In this document: positions 1-6,341 of the stretch, piece by piece
Layout of the letters: each line of letters begins with the position of its first letter
How positions within the stretch are numbered: the stretch's first letter is position 1
Assembly: GCA_964604955.1 (NCBI GenBank)
Contig: CAZSBE010000093.1
Span: 1-11,172 of the forward strand
Reading direction: 5' to 3'
From: JALGWA01 sp964604955
Lineage (GTDB): Bacteria > Arandabacterota > Arandabacteria > Arandabacterales > JALGWA01
DNA length: 11,172 nt
Position numbers and translations under genes: made by a program
Notes under the pieces: generated by a model
What the model saw: only the letters and a program-made list of their open reading frames with translations
Database searches by the model: none
Told to the model about the DNA's origin: nothing

Positions 1-2
1 GG

Positions 3-1922
3 GCCTTCCGTCTCGAGGGCCTGCCGGATGAGTTTTCCCTGCCTCTGCAGCTGAGGATCAAGTACGAAGGTACGCTCTCCGCAGAGAGTTTTTTCGCTCG
101 GGGAGAACGCTTTTTCGACTATGTTCAGGGCGATTCGGCGACCGCTTATAGCCTTCATCCTGCGTCCGATTCATCGGGCTACCTGGTGGGTGAAATACCG
201 CCCGTCGGCAGCGGAGCTATGCAGCCGCGACAGGGTGGCTTCAGTGCGACCGCGAACCCTGCCGACTTGCCTGGGGCGCTCGGGTTGCTCGGTGTGAGCG
301 GGTATGAAGGCCTATACACGGAACATTTCTGGATCGGGTTTCCTGTGGACCTCGTCGAAGTCAGCGCGCCTGCAGTCGGAACGATGCTTGAAGAAGTTTA
401 TGCGAAGATTGCCACGGACCTTCAGCTCTCCTGGCCCTGGTGGATGCGACTCAATGTCGTGATCAAAGATCTCGGTCCTTCGGTGGGTGCGTACAGCTCC
501 CCTATCGGATCCGAGATTCTCATGCTGTCCATAAGCCAGCGGCATCTGAGTCAGGGAGATTTCACCAAGGTGCGCGTGGAGGTCGGCAAGGAGCTTCTTT
601 CCTGGATTCTCCTTACCTTCGACGAGTCGGCAGTGGAGCCGGGGCAGTTCTGGCTTTGGAATGCCGTGGTCGCCTGGTCAGAAGAGGTCTTCACAGATGA
701 TGCTGAGTATCGGTATCCAGCAGCCTTCGCCAGCAACAAGATGGCTCCGTTCAACGGCATGAGAGCCGGAGCCGGAGATGGCTCCGACATCGATCGCGAA
801 ATTGGACACGGGCATGGCATGTCCGCCGTCATCAAATATCTGGTGGATGATGCCCGTTTCGGCATGGGGGGGATCAAGGGTACCTACGAGACTATCCAGA
901 GCGGTTCCAACGCCACGGCGGCACTGCTCAATAACATGGATGCGACCGTCGCAGATTGGTGGCCGGAGTTCTTCACAAATTACGTGGGAGGCGGGGTTTA
1001 CGGCCTCGGCGGTGACGTTTTCACGAACAGCCAGAACCTCTCCGGGAGTTGGACCGTTGACAGCGAAAACGACACCCTGACTTCGTTCACACACGACGTC
1101 CCGGATCTCTCTGCCGATCTCTATCTGATCAATCTCAGCTATGGCTCATTGGATGAGTCGGCACGTCTGGTGCTGACACTCACCGGAGAACTGACGACCC
1201 CCGTGTCTGTCATGGTGTTCCGCGTCGACGGCACTTCTGCCAGCTACCTGGGCCGTTCAACCTCTCAGGGTTCCGCGACGCTGGAAGTCCGGGATCTTAA
1301 GGATCTCATTGCGGGCGGGTTGCGCAAGCTCCTTGTCGTCGCTGTGAACTGCAATGTCTCTGACACGTATCTCGAGCAGAGCAACCTCGATCTCGAGATG
1401 AAGATATTAACGAAACCGGTTGGTCCCGAGTTCAACAGTTTCGACTTCCTGATCAGGGTTGTAGGTCAATGGAGACATGTTATTGGGGATAACACTTCTC
1501 AATACGAAGATGATCTCGAGGAGGAGCCGTGGGGGCTGGTTGATGTCATTCCCGGGAAAATGACAGACGAGTACACCTTCGAAGGGAGCTTCGAATCAGA
1601 AGGAGCCACAGGAGAGGTGATAGCGACGTTTAACCCTGAAATGGATAGCGTACTCACGATCAGTCTGGAAATGACGTGGGATCCACAGGACGGGAGGCTG
1701 TGGTCTCACAGCTTCGTAGCCAGAGATGTTCCGATATCAGAGGATCTTACAGGCTGGGCCTGGTTTCGGGTCGATGGAGCCGCGGCGTGCAGTGTTATTG
1801 ATGATGTCCAGTACATGTATGCCAATCCGTCGTCCGACGAAACCAGAACGTTGACTGGATTCTACTGCACCGACGAGGGTGCATATCCGAGCCGCCTGAT
1901 ACTCCAGTTCCATAAGGAGTAA
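3..1922 (+). CDS. Large secreted-type protein with degenerate gluzincin-like domain (5' end outside window)
   Basis: The frame is open from the first bases, so the true start lies upstream; the GTG at 186 is only an internal valine codon. About 639 residues are visible. The middle part resembles the fold of gluzincin metalloproteases of the MXAN_6640 type: a strand/helix region, then a helix where HExxH would stand but KELLS is found (588-602), then W-L-W-N-A-V-V-A-W-S-E-E (651-686), which matches the usual W-x-x-E-G-x-A-x-W-x-E-x helix with the zinc-binding Glu replaced by Asn. A later helix (Y-L-V-D-D-A-R-F-G) fits the same fold. The rest (about residues 330-639) is beta-rich and Gly/Ser/Thr-rich, with two cysteines near the end, as in extracellular domains. 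I infer a non-catalytic, secreted binding or structural protein. The fold assignment is from pattern memory and moderately sure; the loss of both histidines is seen directly. Confidence 0.75.
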   Translation, partial: AFRLEGLPDEFSLPLQLRIKYEGTLSAESFFARGERFFDYVQGDSATAYSLHPASDSSGYLVGEIPPVGSGAMQPRQGGFSATANPADLPGALGLLGVSGYEGLYTEHFWIGFPVDLVEVSAPAVGTMLEEVYAKIATDLQLSWPWWMRLNVVIKDLGPSVGAYSSPIGSEILMLSISQRHLSQGDFTKVRVEVGKELLSWILLTFDESAVEPGQFWLWNAVVAWSEEVFTDDAEYRYPAAFASNKMAPFNGMRAGAGDGSDIDREIGHGHGMSAVIKYLVDDARFGMGGIKGTYETIQSGSNATAALLNNMDATVADWWPEFFTNYVGGGVYGLGGDVFTNSQNLSGSWTVDSENDTLTSFTHDVPDLSADLYLINLSYGSLDESARLVLTLTGELTTPVSVMVFRVDGTSASYLGRSTSQGSATLEVRDLKDLIAGGLRKLLVVAVNCNVSDTYLEQSNLDLEMKILTKPVGPEFNSFDFLIRVVGQWRHVIGDNTSQYEDDLEEEPWGLVDVIPGKMTDEYTFEGSFESEGATGEVIATFNPEMDSVLTISLEMTWDPQDGRLWSHSFVARDVPISEDLTGWAWFRVDGAAACSVIDDVQYMYANPSSDETRTLTGFYCTDEGAYPSRLILQFHKE

Positions 1923-1926
1923 CTGT

Positions 1927-1954
1927 GTGACAGCTAGGGATCTGATAGTATACT
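1927..1954 (+). promoter_or_regulatory. Sigma-70-like promoter of the 2025 methyltransferase gene
   Basis: GTGACA (1927-1932, five of six matches to TTGACA), a 16-bp spacer and TATACT (1949-1954, five of six matches to TATAAT). It begins just after the stop of the preceding gene and would give a leader of about 65 bases before the ATG at 2025. This is the best promoter match in the first part of the window. Confidence 0.55.
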
Positions 1955-1958
1955 ATCA
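1943..1958. promoter_or_regulatory. 16-bp perfect palindrome over the -10 element (operator-like)
   Basis: TGATAGTATACTATCA is a perfect inverted repeat with no spacer, and it contains the predicted -10 hexamer. A dimeric repressor bound here would block the promoter. The regulator is unknown. As RNA the arms could form only a weak A/U-rich hairpin with no U tract, so an operator is more likely than a terminator. Confidence 0.45.
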
Positions 1959-2024
1959 TTTGAAACAGCACCCAGAACGTCTAACACTTCGGTTTTGATT
2001 TCTTCTGAAGCATGTGAGTTCAAT

Positions 2025-2651
2025 ATGCCTAGAATAGAACCGTTTGAAAAATACAGCGATAGATATGATGAGTGGTTCGAAAAGAACCGCGATGTTTATC
2101 ATGCCGAATTGGAGGCGATCCTCCAACTGATCCCCTCCGGTGAAGCCAAAGGTCTGGAGGTTGGCGTTGGTTCAGGCAAGTTCGCTGTGCCTCTGAGGAT
2201 AAAGACCGGCGTGGAGCCATCGGAGAAAATGGCAATCAAAGCCGAAAGACGGGGAATCCGAGTCTTCCGCGATGTAGCGGAGGACCTGCCGTTCTCCGAT
2301 TCCGAGTTTGACTTCGTGCTGATGGTCACGACTATATGTTTTGTTGACGATATTCTCGAGTCCTTCAGGGAAGCGTTCCGCGTGTTGAAGCCCCGCGGAT
2401 GTATCATTGTGGGATTTGTGGATAAAGAAAGTGAACTGGGGAAGCAGTACATGGAGAAGCGGAATACAAGCGTCTTTTACAAAGAGGCTACCTTCTTTTC
2501 CACACAGCAAGTGTGCGACTATCTCGCGGATGCCGGTTTCGGAGACTTGACTTTTAAGCAGACGCTGATCCCTGGAGAGACACAGGAGTTGATTCAGGAT
2601 GGCTTTGGTAAAGGTGCATTTGTAGTAGCTAGAGCAGTGAAGAACGGCTAA
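2025..2651 (+). CDS. Class I SAM-dependent methyltransferase (Methyltransf_11 type)
   Basis: Predicted soluble enzyme of 208 residues that transfers a methyl group from S-adenosylmethionine to an unknown small-molecule substrate. The N-terminus (F-E-K-Y-S-D-R-Y-D-E-W-F) is the usual opening of UbiE-like methyltransferases. Motif I is L-E-V-G-V-G-S-G-K-F; the acidic end of the next strand is in G-V-E-P-S; A-E-D-L-P-F and F-D-F-V-L-M-V-T-T are the following motifs; and the helix F-R-V-L-K-P-R-G is typical post-motif III. The C-terminal half contains a V-F-Y-K-E-A segment of the kind seen in an uncharacterised subgroup of this family. I choose ATG 2025 over the TTG at 1995, because homology begins here and GTGAG lies 6 bases upstream. 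The gene has its own promoter with a palindrome. Family sure, substrate unknown. Confidence 0.9.
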   Translation: MPRIEPFEKYSDRYDEWFEKNRDVYHAELEAILQLIPSGEAKGLEVGVGSGKFAVPLRIKTGVEPSEKMAIKAERRGIRVFRDVAEDLPFSDSEFDFVLMVTTICFVDDILESFREAFRVLKPRGCIIVGFVDKESELGKQYMEKRNTSVFYKEATFFSTQQVCDYLADAGFGDLTFKQTLIPGETQELIQDGFGKGAFVVARAVKNG

Positions 2652-2726
2652 CAGCGGGTGGCAGCCGACCTTGCTCCGCCTCGCTCCTTGACGCGGCTGA
2701 ACCCGGCCGTCAGGCAGGAGGGCACG

Positions 2727-2882
2727 ATGTCGCGGCAGACCCTGATGACATGGGCCGCCATGGCTGTGCTTGTCGTCGCTGTGTTCCTGGCGGCGAAGGG
2801 GATGACTGGTCGGTCAACGCCTCTGCTGGTCGTGGGGGCCGCGCTGCTGATCGGTTCACGCATACGGCGAAAGGCACGATGA
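2727..2882 (+). CDS. Small two-helix membrane protein, 51 aa
   Basis: I do not recognise a family. A perfect AGGAGG (2716-2721) stands five bases before the ATG, so translation from 2727 is well supported. The peptide has two hydrophobic stretches (about residues 8-24 and 30-43), separated by K-G-M-T-G-R, and ends in a basic tail (R-I-R-R-K-A-R). This suggests a small inner-membrane hairpin with both ends, or at least the tail, in the cytoplasm. Its stop codon overlaps the ATG of the next gene in ATGA (2879-2882), so the two are almost certainly translationally coupled. The 75 bases between the methyltransferase stop and this start are GC-rich and hold nothing else I can support. Confidence 0.65.
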   Translation: MSRQTLMTWAAMAVLVVAVFLAAKGMTGRSTPLLVVGAALLIGSRIRRKAR

Positions 2883-3085
2883 GATACGTTGACTTGAGGG
2901 ATTCGATTTGCCAAGAGCTTCGTCTCAATCCCAAGGGGCTGACATGGCCCGAACTCAAGCGCCGGCTGCGTCTGCCATATCAGAGTCCGTGCTCGGAGTG
3001 GGTCAAGCGGATGGAGAAGGAGAATGGGCTGACGCGTGAACCCGGGTCGGGACGGGCTTACATTTGGCGTATCCGGGTCCGGTAA
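2879..3085 (+). CDS. Small winged-helix DNA-binding-like protein, 68 aa
   Basis: The protein begins M-R-Y-V-D-L-R-D-S-I at the ATG inside the ATGA overlap with the upstream gene; longer in-frame starts would run through that gene. The sequence has the pattern of a single winged helix-turn-helix: helix 1 (L-R-D-S-I-C-Q-E-L), the turn L-T-W-P-E-L-K-R-R-L as helix 2, then P-Y-Q-S-P-C-S-E-W-V-K-R-M-E as recognition helix, and a wing G-S-G-R-A-Y-I-W-R-I at the end. No effector domain is present. It could be a local regulator or a structural adaptor. Tight coupling to a membrane peptide, and a position 127 bases ahead of the UGA-interrupted gene, suggest these three belong to one functional unit; this is inference. 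Confidence 0.75.
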   Translation: MRYVDLRDSICQELRLNPKGLTWPELKRRLRLPYQSPCSEWVKRMEKENGLTREPGSGRAYIWRIRVR

Positions 3086-3212
3086 TGAGCGGCCTGCGGC
3101 GAGCGAGGCAATAGGCTCTGCCGGGAGTCGCCCAGCTCCGGCTTGAGCTGATCGGAAGTGCTCCCGCGGCGCTGCCGGACGTCAGACCTCGCTGCAGAAG
3201 GGAAAGAGCAGT

Positions 3213-3899
3213 ATGAAGGTACTCAATTCACGGAGCCTTGCCGGCACGATTGATGCGGTCAACGATGCGCTCTTTTTTGAAAGGCGCATTCCCAGGGGCG
3301 ACGTTCGCAAGGTGGCCGAGTGGCTGGCCGGCAGGCGGGGGCTCCCGGGGTCCTACGCGGGGATGTTCGCCCCTACGCCCAGGGACTTCGCGCACGGTAT
3401 CAGGCTGTTCACAGGTGAACGTATCTCATCAGGCGCAGCGACAGGCCATATACTCGGGGAGGAAGCCTGCCGGGCGCTCCTTCTCATAGACGCTGATGTC
3501 CCGGCGGCGAGGGAAGCGCTGGCCCGGGCGACTCGTTCGATGGATAAGCGTCTGGGACAGTCAGAGTCGGGCCGGGGCCGGCGTGGCTTCTTCTGATGCG
3601 GCGCCTGCACGGCGTCGGTCTGGCGCCATCTGGCCGCGGGTGGCCTATCCAGGAGGAGGGAGCGCCTCGCCGGCGGACTCAAGTTTCTGAAGGAATACCG
3701 GGACGGAAAAGGCGGCTGGCGTCGCTTCCCGTTCCATTATACGATGCTGGCCCTCAGCGAGATGGGCGGGAAGGGTGTGACTGGAGAGATCGAGTATGCA
3801 GCTCCGGTACTCGAGCGTATGCTAAAGAGGCGGAGCCGGGGCGGGAAGTACGAGACAAGACGCCGCGCAGTGGCCGAGCGCGCTCTGGCGCGGCTCTAA
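3213..3899 (+). CDS. Candidate selenoprotein of unknown family, 228 aa with in-frame UGA at codon 128
   Basis: ATG 3213 is preceded by AAGGGA and AGAG. The frame meets TGA at 3594-3596 and then stays open to TAA at 3897-3899. Both sides look like one protein. The first 127 residues contain W-L-A-G-R-R-G-L-P-G-S-Y-A-G-M-F-A-P-T, L-F-T-G-E and H-I-L-G-E-E-A-C-R-A-L. After the TGA come C-G-A-C-T-A-S-V-W-R-H-L-A-A-G-G-L, then F-L-K-E-Y-R-D-G-K-G-G-W-R-R-F-P-F-H-Y-T-M-L-A-L-S-E-M and a basic, helical tail. Reading the TGA as selenocysteine gives F-F-U-C-G-A-C, a redox-type cluster with a CxxC one residue after Sec. A SECIS-like hairpin follows at once. The protein has no signal peptide or membrane helix, so it is probably a cytoplasmic thiol/selenol redox or metal-binding protein. 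The alternative is a nonsense-mutated pseudogene, but no other defect is present. I expect Cys at this position in relatives but could not test it. Function unknown. Confidence 0.75.
3597..3638 (+). promoter_or_regulatory. Bacterial SECIS-like stem-loop directly after the UGA
   Basis: The upper stem is GGCGUC (3611-3616) pairing with GGCGCC (3622-3627), six pairs with one U-G, closing the loop GGUCU (3617-3621). The 17-base stem-loop begins 14 bases after the UGA. In E. coli fdhF, from memory, a 17-base hairpin also with GGUCU in its loop begins 11 bases after the UGA. A lower helix can form between 3597-3602 and 3633-3638 (six pairs, one U-G), leaving an internal loop. The E. coli bulged U is absent, and a competing GGCGCC/GGCGCC pairing (3600-3605 with 3622-3627) is possible. 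Confidence 0.65.
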
Positions 3900-4029
3900 G
3901 GGGTAGGCCGCCACGGGGCCCAACGTTGCCGGAGAGCGGCGCAGCCTGGCCCCGCTGCCCGGCCGGCAGGTCCATCTGGCAAGGTGTTGGCCGCCGTTGG
4001 GCACGACTGCAGGCAAGCAAAGGGACGAT

Positions 4030-4782
4030 GTGAAAGACTGGACGCGGCAGTACTTCGACACGGTATATATGCGTCGGTGGGGCCTCGGTCCGCCGGACGA
4101 CGCGCTTCGTGATAAGGTTCAGTTTCTCGCCCGGCAGCTCGAGGCTGAGGCCGGCTATTCTCTGATCGACGTGGGTTGCGGGCAAGGCAGGTACAGTCTG
4201 GCCTTCGCCGAGCGGGGACTGGATGTAGTCGGATTGGATGCATCCGGAGCTCTTCTTGCTGAGGCGCGCCGCCTCGGGCAGGCTTCCGGGCTCGATGTGG
4301 ATTGGGTGCAGGGGGACATGCGGGATCTGCCCTATGACTCGGAGTTCGACCACGCGCTGCTGCTGGACTCATTCGGGTTCTTCGCGCTGGAGTCCGACGA
4401 TGCGGCTGTTCTCGGGCAACTGGGCAAGGTTCTTCGCCCTGGAGGTCAGGCTGCTATCGCGGTTGTCAACGGGGAGCGAATTCTTGCGGGATTCGAGCCC
4501 CGGGCGGAAGAGCGCGCGGGTGGGACCACGGTCACTATCCAGCGCGAGTTAGATCGGGAGTCAAGGATTCTTAAGGAGCTGGTGACGGTGAACTGGGCGG
4601 GTGGCCGGAGCGAGGGGGAGCGCCGGCAGAGACTGTACTCCGGGGAGCAGGTGTCCGCCATGGTGCTCCGCGCCGGCTTCAGGGTCAGCGCCATCTTCGG
4701 GGACTTCTCAGAGTCCCCGTATGACCGGGAAGCCTCACCTCGGATCGTGCTGATCGGGGTTCGCAGAAGTGGTGGAGCCTAA
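4030..4782 (+). CDS. Class I SAM-dependent methyltransferase
   Basis: Predicted soluble methyltransferase of 250 residues. It opens with W-T-R-Q-Y-F-D-T-V-Y, the common start of this group. Motif I is L-I-D-V-G-C-G-Q-G-R-Y-S; the second strand ends V-V-G-L-D-A-S, with the Asp expected to bind the ribose; Q-G-D-M-R-D-L-P-Y marks the adenine pocket; F-D-H-A-L-L-L-D-S-F-G-F-F is motif II; and V-L-R-P-G-G follows. The C-terminal half, with a small beta domain (R-I-L-K-E-L-V-T-V-N-W) and a Y-S-G-E-Q helix, is typical of small-molecule methyltransferases. I choose GTG 4030, with AGGGA four bases upstream, over the TTG at 3997, since the extra residues are poorly conserved in kind. The 130 bases separating it from the UGA gene could still be co-transcribed. 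Substrate unknown. Confidence 0.88.
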   Translation: MKDWTRQYFDTVYMRRWGLGPPDDALRDKVQFLARQLEAEAGYSLIDVGCGQGRYSLAFAERGLDVVGLDASGALLAEARRLGQASGLDVDWVQGDMRDLPYDSEFDHALLLDSFGFFALESDDAAVLGQLGKVLRPGGQAAIAVVNGERILAGFEPRAEERAGGTTVTIQRELDRESRILKELVTVNWAGGRSEGERRQRLYSGEQVSAMVLRAGFRVSAIFGDFSESPYDREASPRIVLIGVRRSGGA

Positions 4783-4921
4783 CTGACGTATACAGCAAGC
4801 GGGATCGGGTGGCACGGGATGTGCGGGGACGGCCGCGTCTTGTCGGCCGGCACGCCCGGCGCGGCCCGGGCGCTCGCGGCTTATACGCGGTCCGTTGAGG
4901 GCCTGGCAGAAGGGAGGATGC

Positions 4922-5110
4922 ATGCCCGACATTATCATCGAAGGGCCCATCATCAAGGATCTTGACATTAAGAGGACTCTTGTCCGGGAGATGACGGATG
5001 CCGCCACCAAGGCCTATGGCTTGCCGAAAGAGGCGATAGTCGTTCTCATCAAAGAGAATCCTCCGGAGAACGTGGGCGTGGGCGGCAAGCTCATAATAGA
5101 CAGGAGGTAA
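4922..5110 (+). CDS. 4-oxalocrotonate tautomerase-family protein, 62 aa
   Basis: A 62-residue protein of the exact size of the 4-oxalocrotonate tautomerase family, whose members use the amino-terminal proline as catalytic base after methionine removal. The start at ATG 4922 puts Pro directly after Met, and GGGAGG (4912-4917) stands four bases upstream; the ATG at 4918 is in another frame and the one at 4895 would bury the proline. The pattern P-D-I-I-I-E-G-P, the helix K-R-T-L-V-R-E-M-T-D-A-A-T-K-A-Y-G and the strand E-A-I-V-V-L-I-K-E-N fit the family, as does the G-V-G-G-K end. The usual Arg of the 4-OT active site (Arg11) does not stand out, so the substrate may differ. The stop sits only a few bases from the start of the tRNA methyltransferase gene, whose Shine-Dalgarno site lies in its last codons, so they are co-translated. 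Confidence 0.88.
   Translation: MPDIIIEGPIIKDLDIKRTLVREMTDAATKAYGLPKEAIVVLIKENPPENVGVGGKLIIDRR
5102..5107 (+). promoter_or_regulatory. Strong ribosome-binding site that fixes the ACG start of the next gene
   Basis: AGGAGG lies inside the last codons of the tautomerase gene, six bases before ACG 5114. No ATG, GTG or TTG follows in that frame before 5231. The strength and spacing of this site mark ACG as the initiation codon, or as a former ATG. Confidence 0.6.
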
Positions 5111-5113
5111 GCC

Positions 5114-5614
5114 ACGGCAGGCAAGGACAAGAAGATCGAACTTAGGCCCATAGGCGTAATACATACGCCCTTTAAGGTACGTGACGACGTTCCTATTCAG
5201 TCAACAGGCGGCCAGGACGTTGAGGCGGTCGTGGAGGTATATCCCGAGTACGCAGAGGGCCTCGCCGACGTCGACGGGTTTTCGCATCTGCTGCTCGTCT
5301 ACTACTTTCATCTCTCGGAGGGCTACAAGCTCAAGGTCATCCCCTTCGCCGACACGGTCGAGCGCGGCCTCTTCGCTACGCGCGCACCCAGGCGCCCGAA
5401 TGCCATAGGCGTTTCGGTGGTGAAGCTCGAACGCATCGAGGGCGCCAATCTCCACATACGGGGCGTCGACATGGTGGACGGGACGCCGCTTCTCGACATC
5501 AAGCCCTGCGTACCGCATCTCTACCCGTCGCCCGATGAGGTCAGGGTGGGCTGGCTCGAAGGCAAGGTCGACCGCATGGGCAGGCTGCGCTCGGACAAGC
5601 GCTTCAGCGAGTAG
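5114..5614 (+). CDS. trmO: TrmO/TsaA-type tRNA (t6A37) N6-methyltransferase, apparent ACG start
   Basis: Members of this beta-barrel family use SAM to methylate the N6 of t6A at position 37 in tRNA-Thr, tuning decoding of ACY codons. The family signature begins at I-E-L-R-P-I-G-V-I-H-T-P-F, followed by P-I-Q-S, then F-S-H-L-L-L-V-Y-Y-F-H, F-A-T-R-A-P-R-R-P-N-A-I-G-V-S-V-V, and D-G-T-P-L-L-D-I-K-P-C-V-P. These are the hallmark motifs. The length of 166 residues from ACG is normal for short bacterial and archaeal forms. GTG 5231 would remove the SAM-binding start of the barrel and is not credible. The ACG stands where an ATG is expected: A-G-K-D-K-K follows, and AGGAGG precedes it by six bases. 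The cause may be a true non-standard start, a mutation that lowers expression, or a base-call error. It forms an operon with the tautomerase gene. Confidence 0.88.
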   Translation, partial: TAGKDKKIELRPIGVIHTPFKVRDDVPIQSTGGQDVEAVVEVYPEYAEGLADVDGFSHLLLVYYFHLSEGYKLKVIPFADTVERGLFATRAPRRPNAIGVSVVKLERIEGANLHIRGVDMVDGTPLLDIKPCVPHLYPSPDEVRVGWLEGKVDRMGRLRSDKRFSE

Positions 5615-5723
5615 CCGGTGCATCTGCCTGGATGGGGCCTCTTGTCAGCTGGATCCCGGGGCGTTCAGGCGAAACGTGAACATCACCTGGTCAGCCGGCG
5701 CCTCGTCTCTGGAACTCGCTCGC

Positions 5724-6167
5724 TTACTCTCCGCGGATTGCAGCGGGCCCGACTTCATGATCAAACACATATCGGAAAGGAATTGCTATCGAATCGCCTA
5801 TAATGAATGTCGCGAAGATCACCACCTGCAGAATCGCTGCAGTCGGGAACTCGCCCCGCAGTGCAAGCGGCACGACAACACCTAAAAGCCATATCAGCTT
5901 GTACGCCAGCTCGACCAGGAGAATAGGGCAGTACTTCAAGGGGGCACGTATTCCCAGAATTGAAATCAGCCCCAGAGCCAGAAAGACACTCGCACCAAGA
6001 CCAAAAACAACCGGATCCTGCGCAGGCATTCCAAGCATCGACTGCACGCGACTCGGGGCAAGAATCTGCGCCAGACCGAATCCACCTGCTATCACGACCG
6101 TGTACACGTACATGAACCTGAGCCAGCGCCACCTGATCCGATGCTGTTTGAGAGTCGTCATTTCCAT
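5724..6167 (-). CDS. Four-helix integral membrane protein, 147 aa, unknown function
   Basis: Not recognised beyond its shape. A basic N-terminus (K-Q-H-R-I-R-W-R-W) precedes four hydrophobic segments at about residues 18-37, 53-73, 79-103 and 110-131, then a polar tail. Segment 3 has charged residues inside (L-V-E-L-A-Y-K-L-I-W), and segment 4 carries an Asp (I-I-G-D-S-I-A-I-P-F), features shared in outline with the other small four-helix proteins of this window. The start is ATG 6167 (reverse), with a perfect AGGAGG five bases before it. The gene faces the trmO gene tail to tail with 109 bases between, in which I see no clear terminator, and lies downstream of the 6719 gene in the same direction, 174 bases away. 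It may be a distant DoxX- or DUF4345-like protein, but I cannot show that. Confidence 0.75.
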   Translation of the reverse strand: MEMTTLKQHRIRWRWLRFMYVYTVVIAGGFGLAQILAPSRVQSMLGMPAQDPVVFGLGASVFLALGLISILGIRAPLKYCPILLVELAYKLIWLLGVVVPLALRGEFPTAAILQVVIFATFIIGDSIAIPFRYVFDHEVGPAAIRGE

Positions 6168-6341
6168 TCGAGCCTCCTGTCACTATCGACATAACGTCGC
6201 GATCAGCGGCGGGCCAAGCGGCGCGCCCATTGCCTCCATAAGGCGCGGGACGCGCAGGACCGTCCGCTTTCGCACTCCGTCAATTCATGGTGCAGTATCT
6301 TACAGTCTCCACGCTCTGATTATTCATCTCCAGCGCGGTTC

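Noticed and set aside
3596..4033. Open frame starting at the ATG that overlaps the TGA (TGATG), which could be a stop-start coupled second gene
   Set aside because: Its translation is proline/arginine/glycine-rich with no recognisable pattern, while the frame that continues through the TGA reads as a normal protein with W-R-H-L and F-P-F-H-Y blocks and ends at a sensible place.
3754..4353. 199-codon open frame on the minus strand
   Set aside because: It crosses the end of the UGA gene, the gap and the start of the methyltransferase gene; composition is that of an antisense shadow in GC-rich DNA.
4830..4849. CGGCCG repeated with an 8-base gap, possible terminator after the 4030 gene
   Set aside because: Only six pairs, no U tract, and such GC palindromes are common in this GC-rich gap.
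5231..5614. trmO start at GTG 5231
   Set aside because: It would cut off the conserved I-G-V-I-H-T-P-F part, and no Shine-Dalgarno site fits there as well as the one at 5102-5107.
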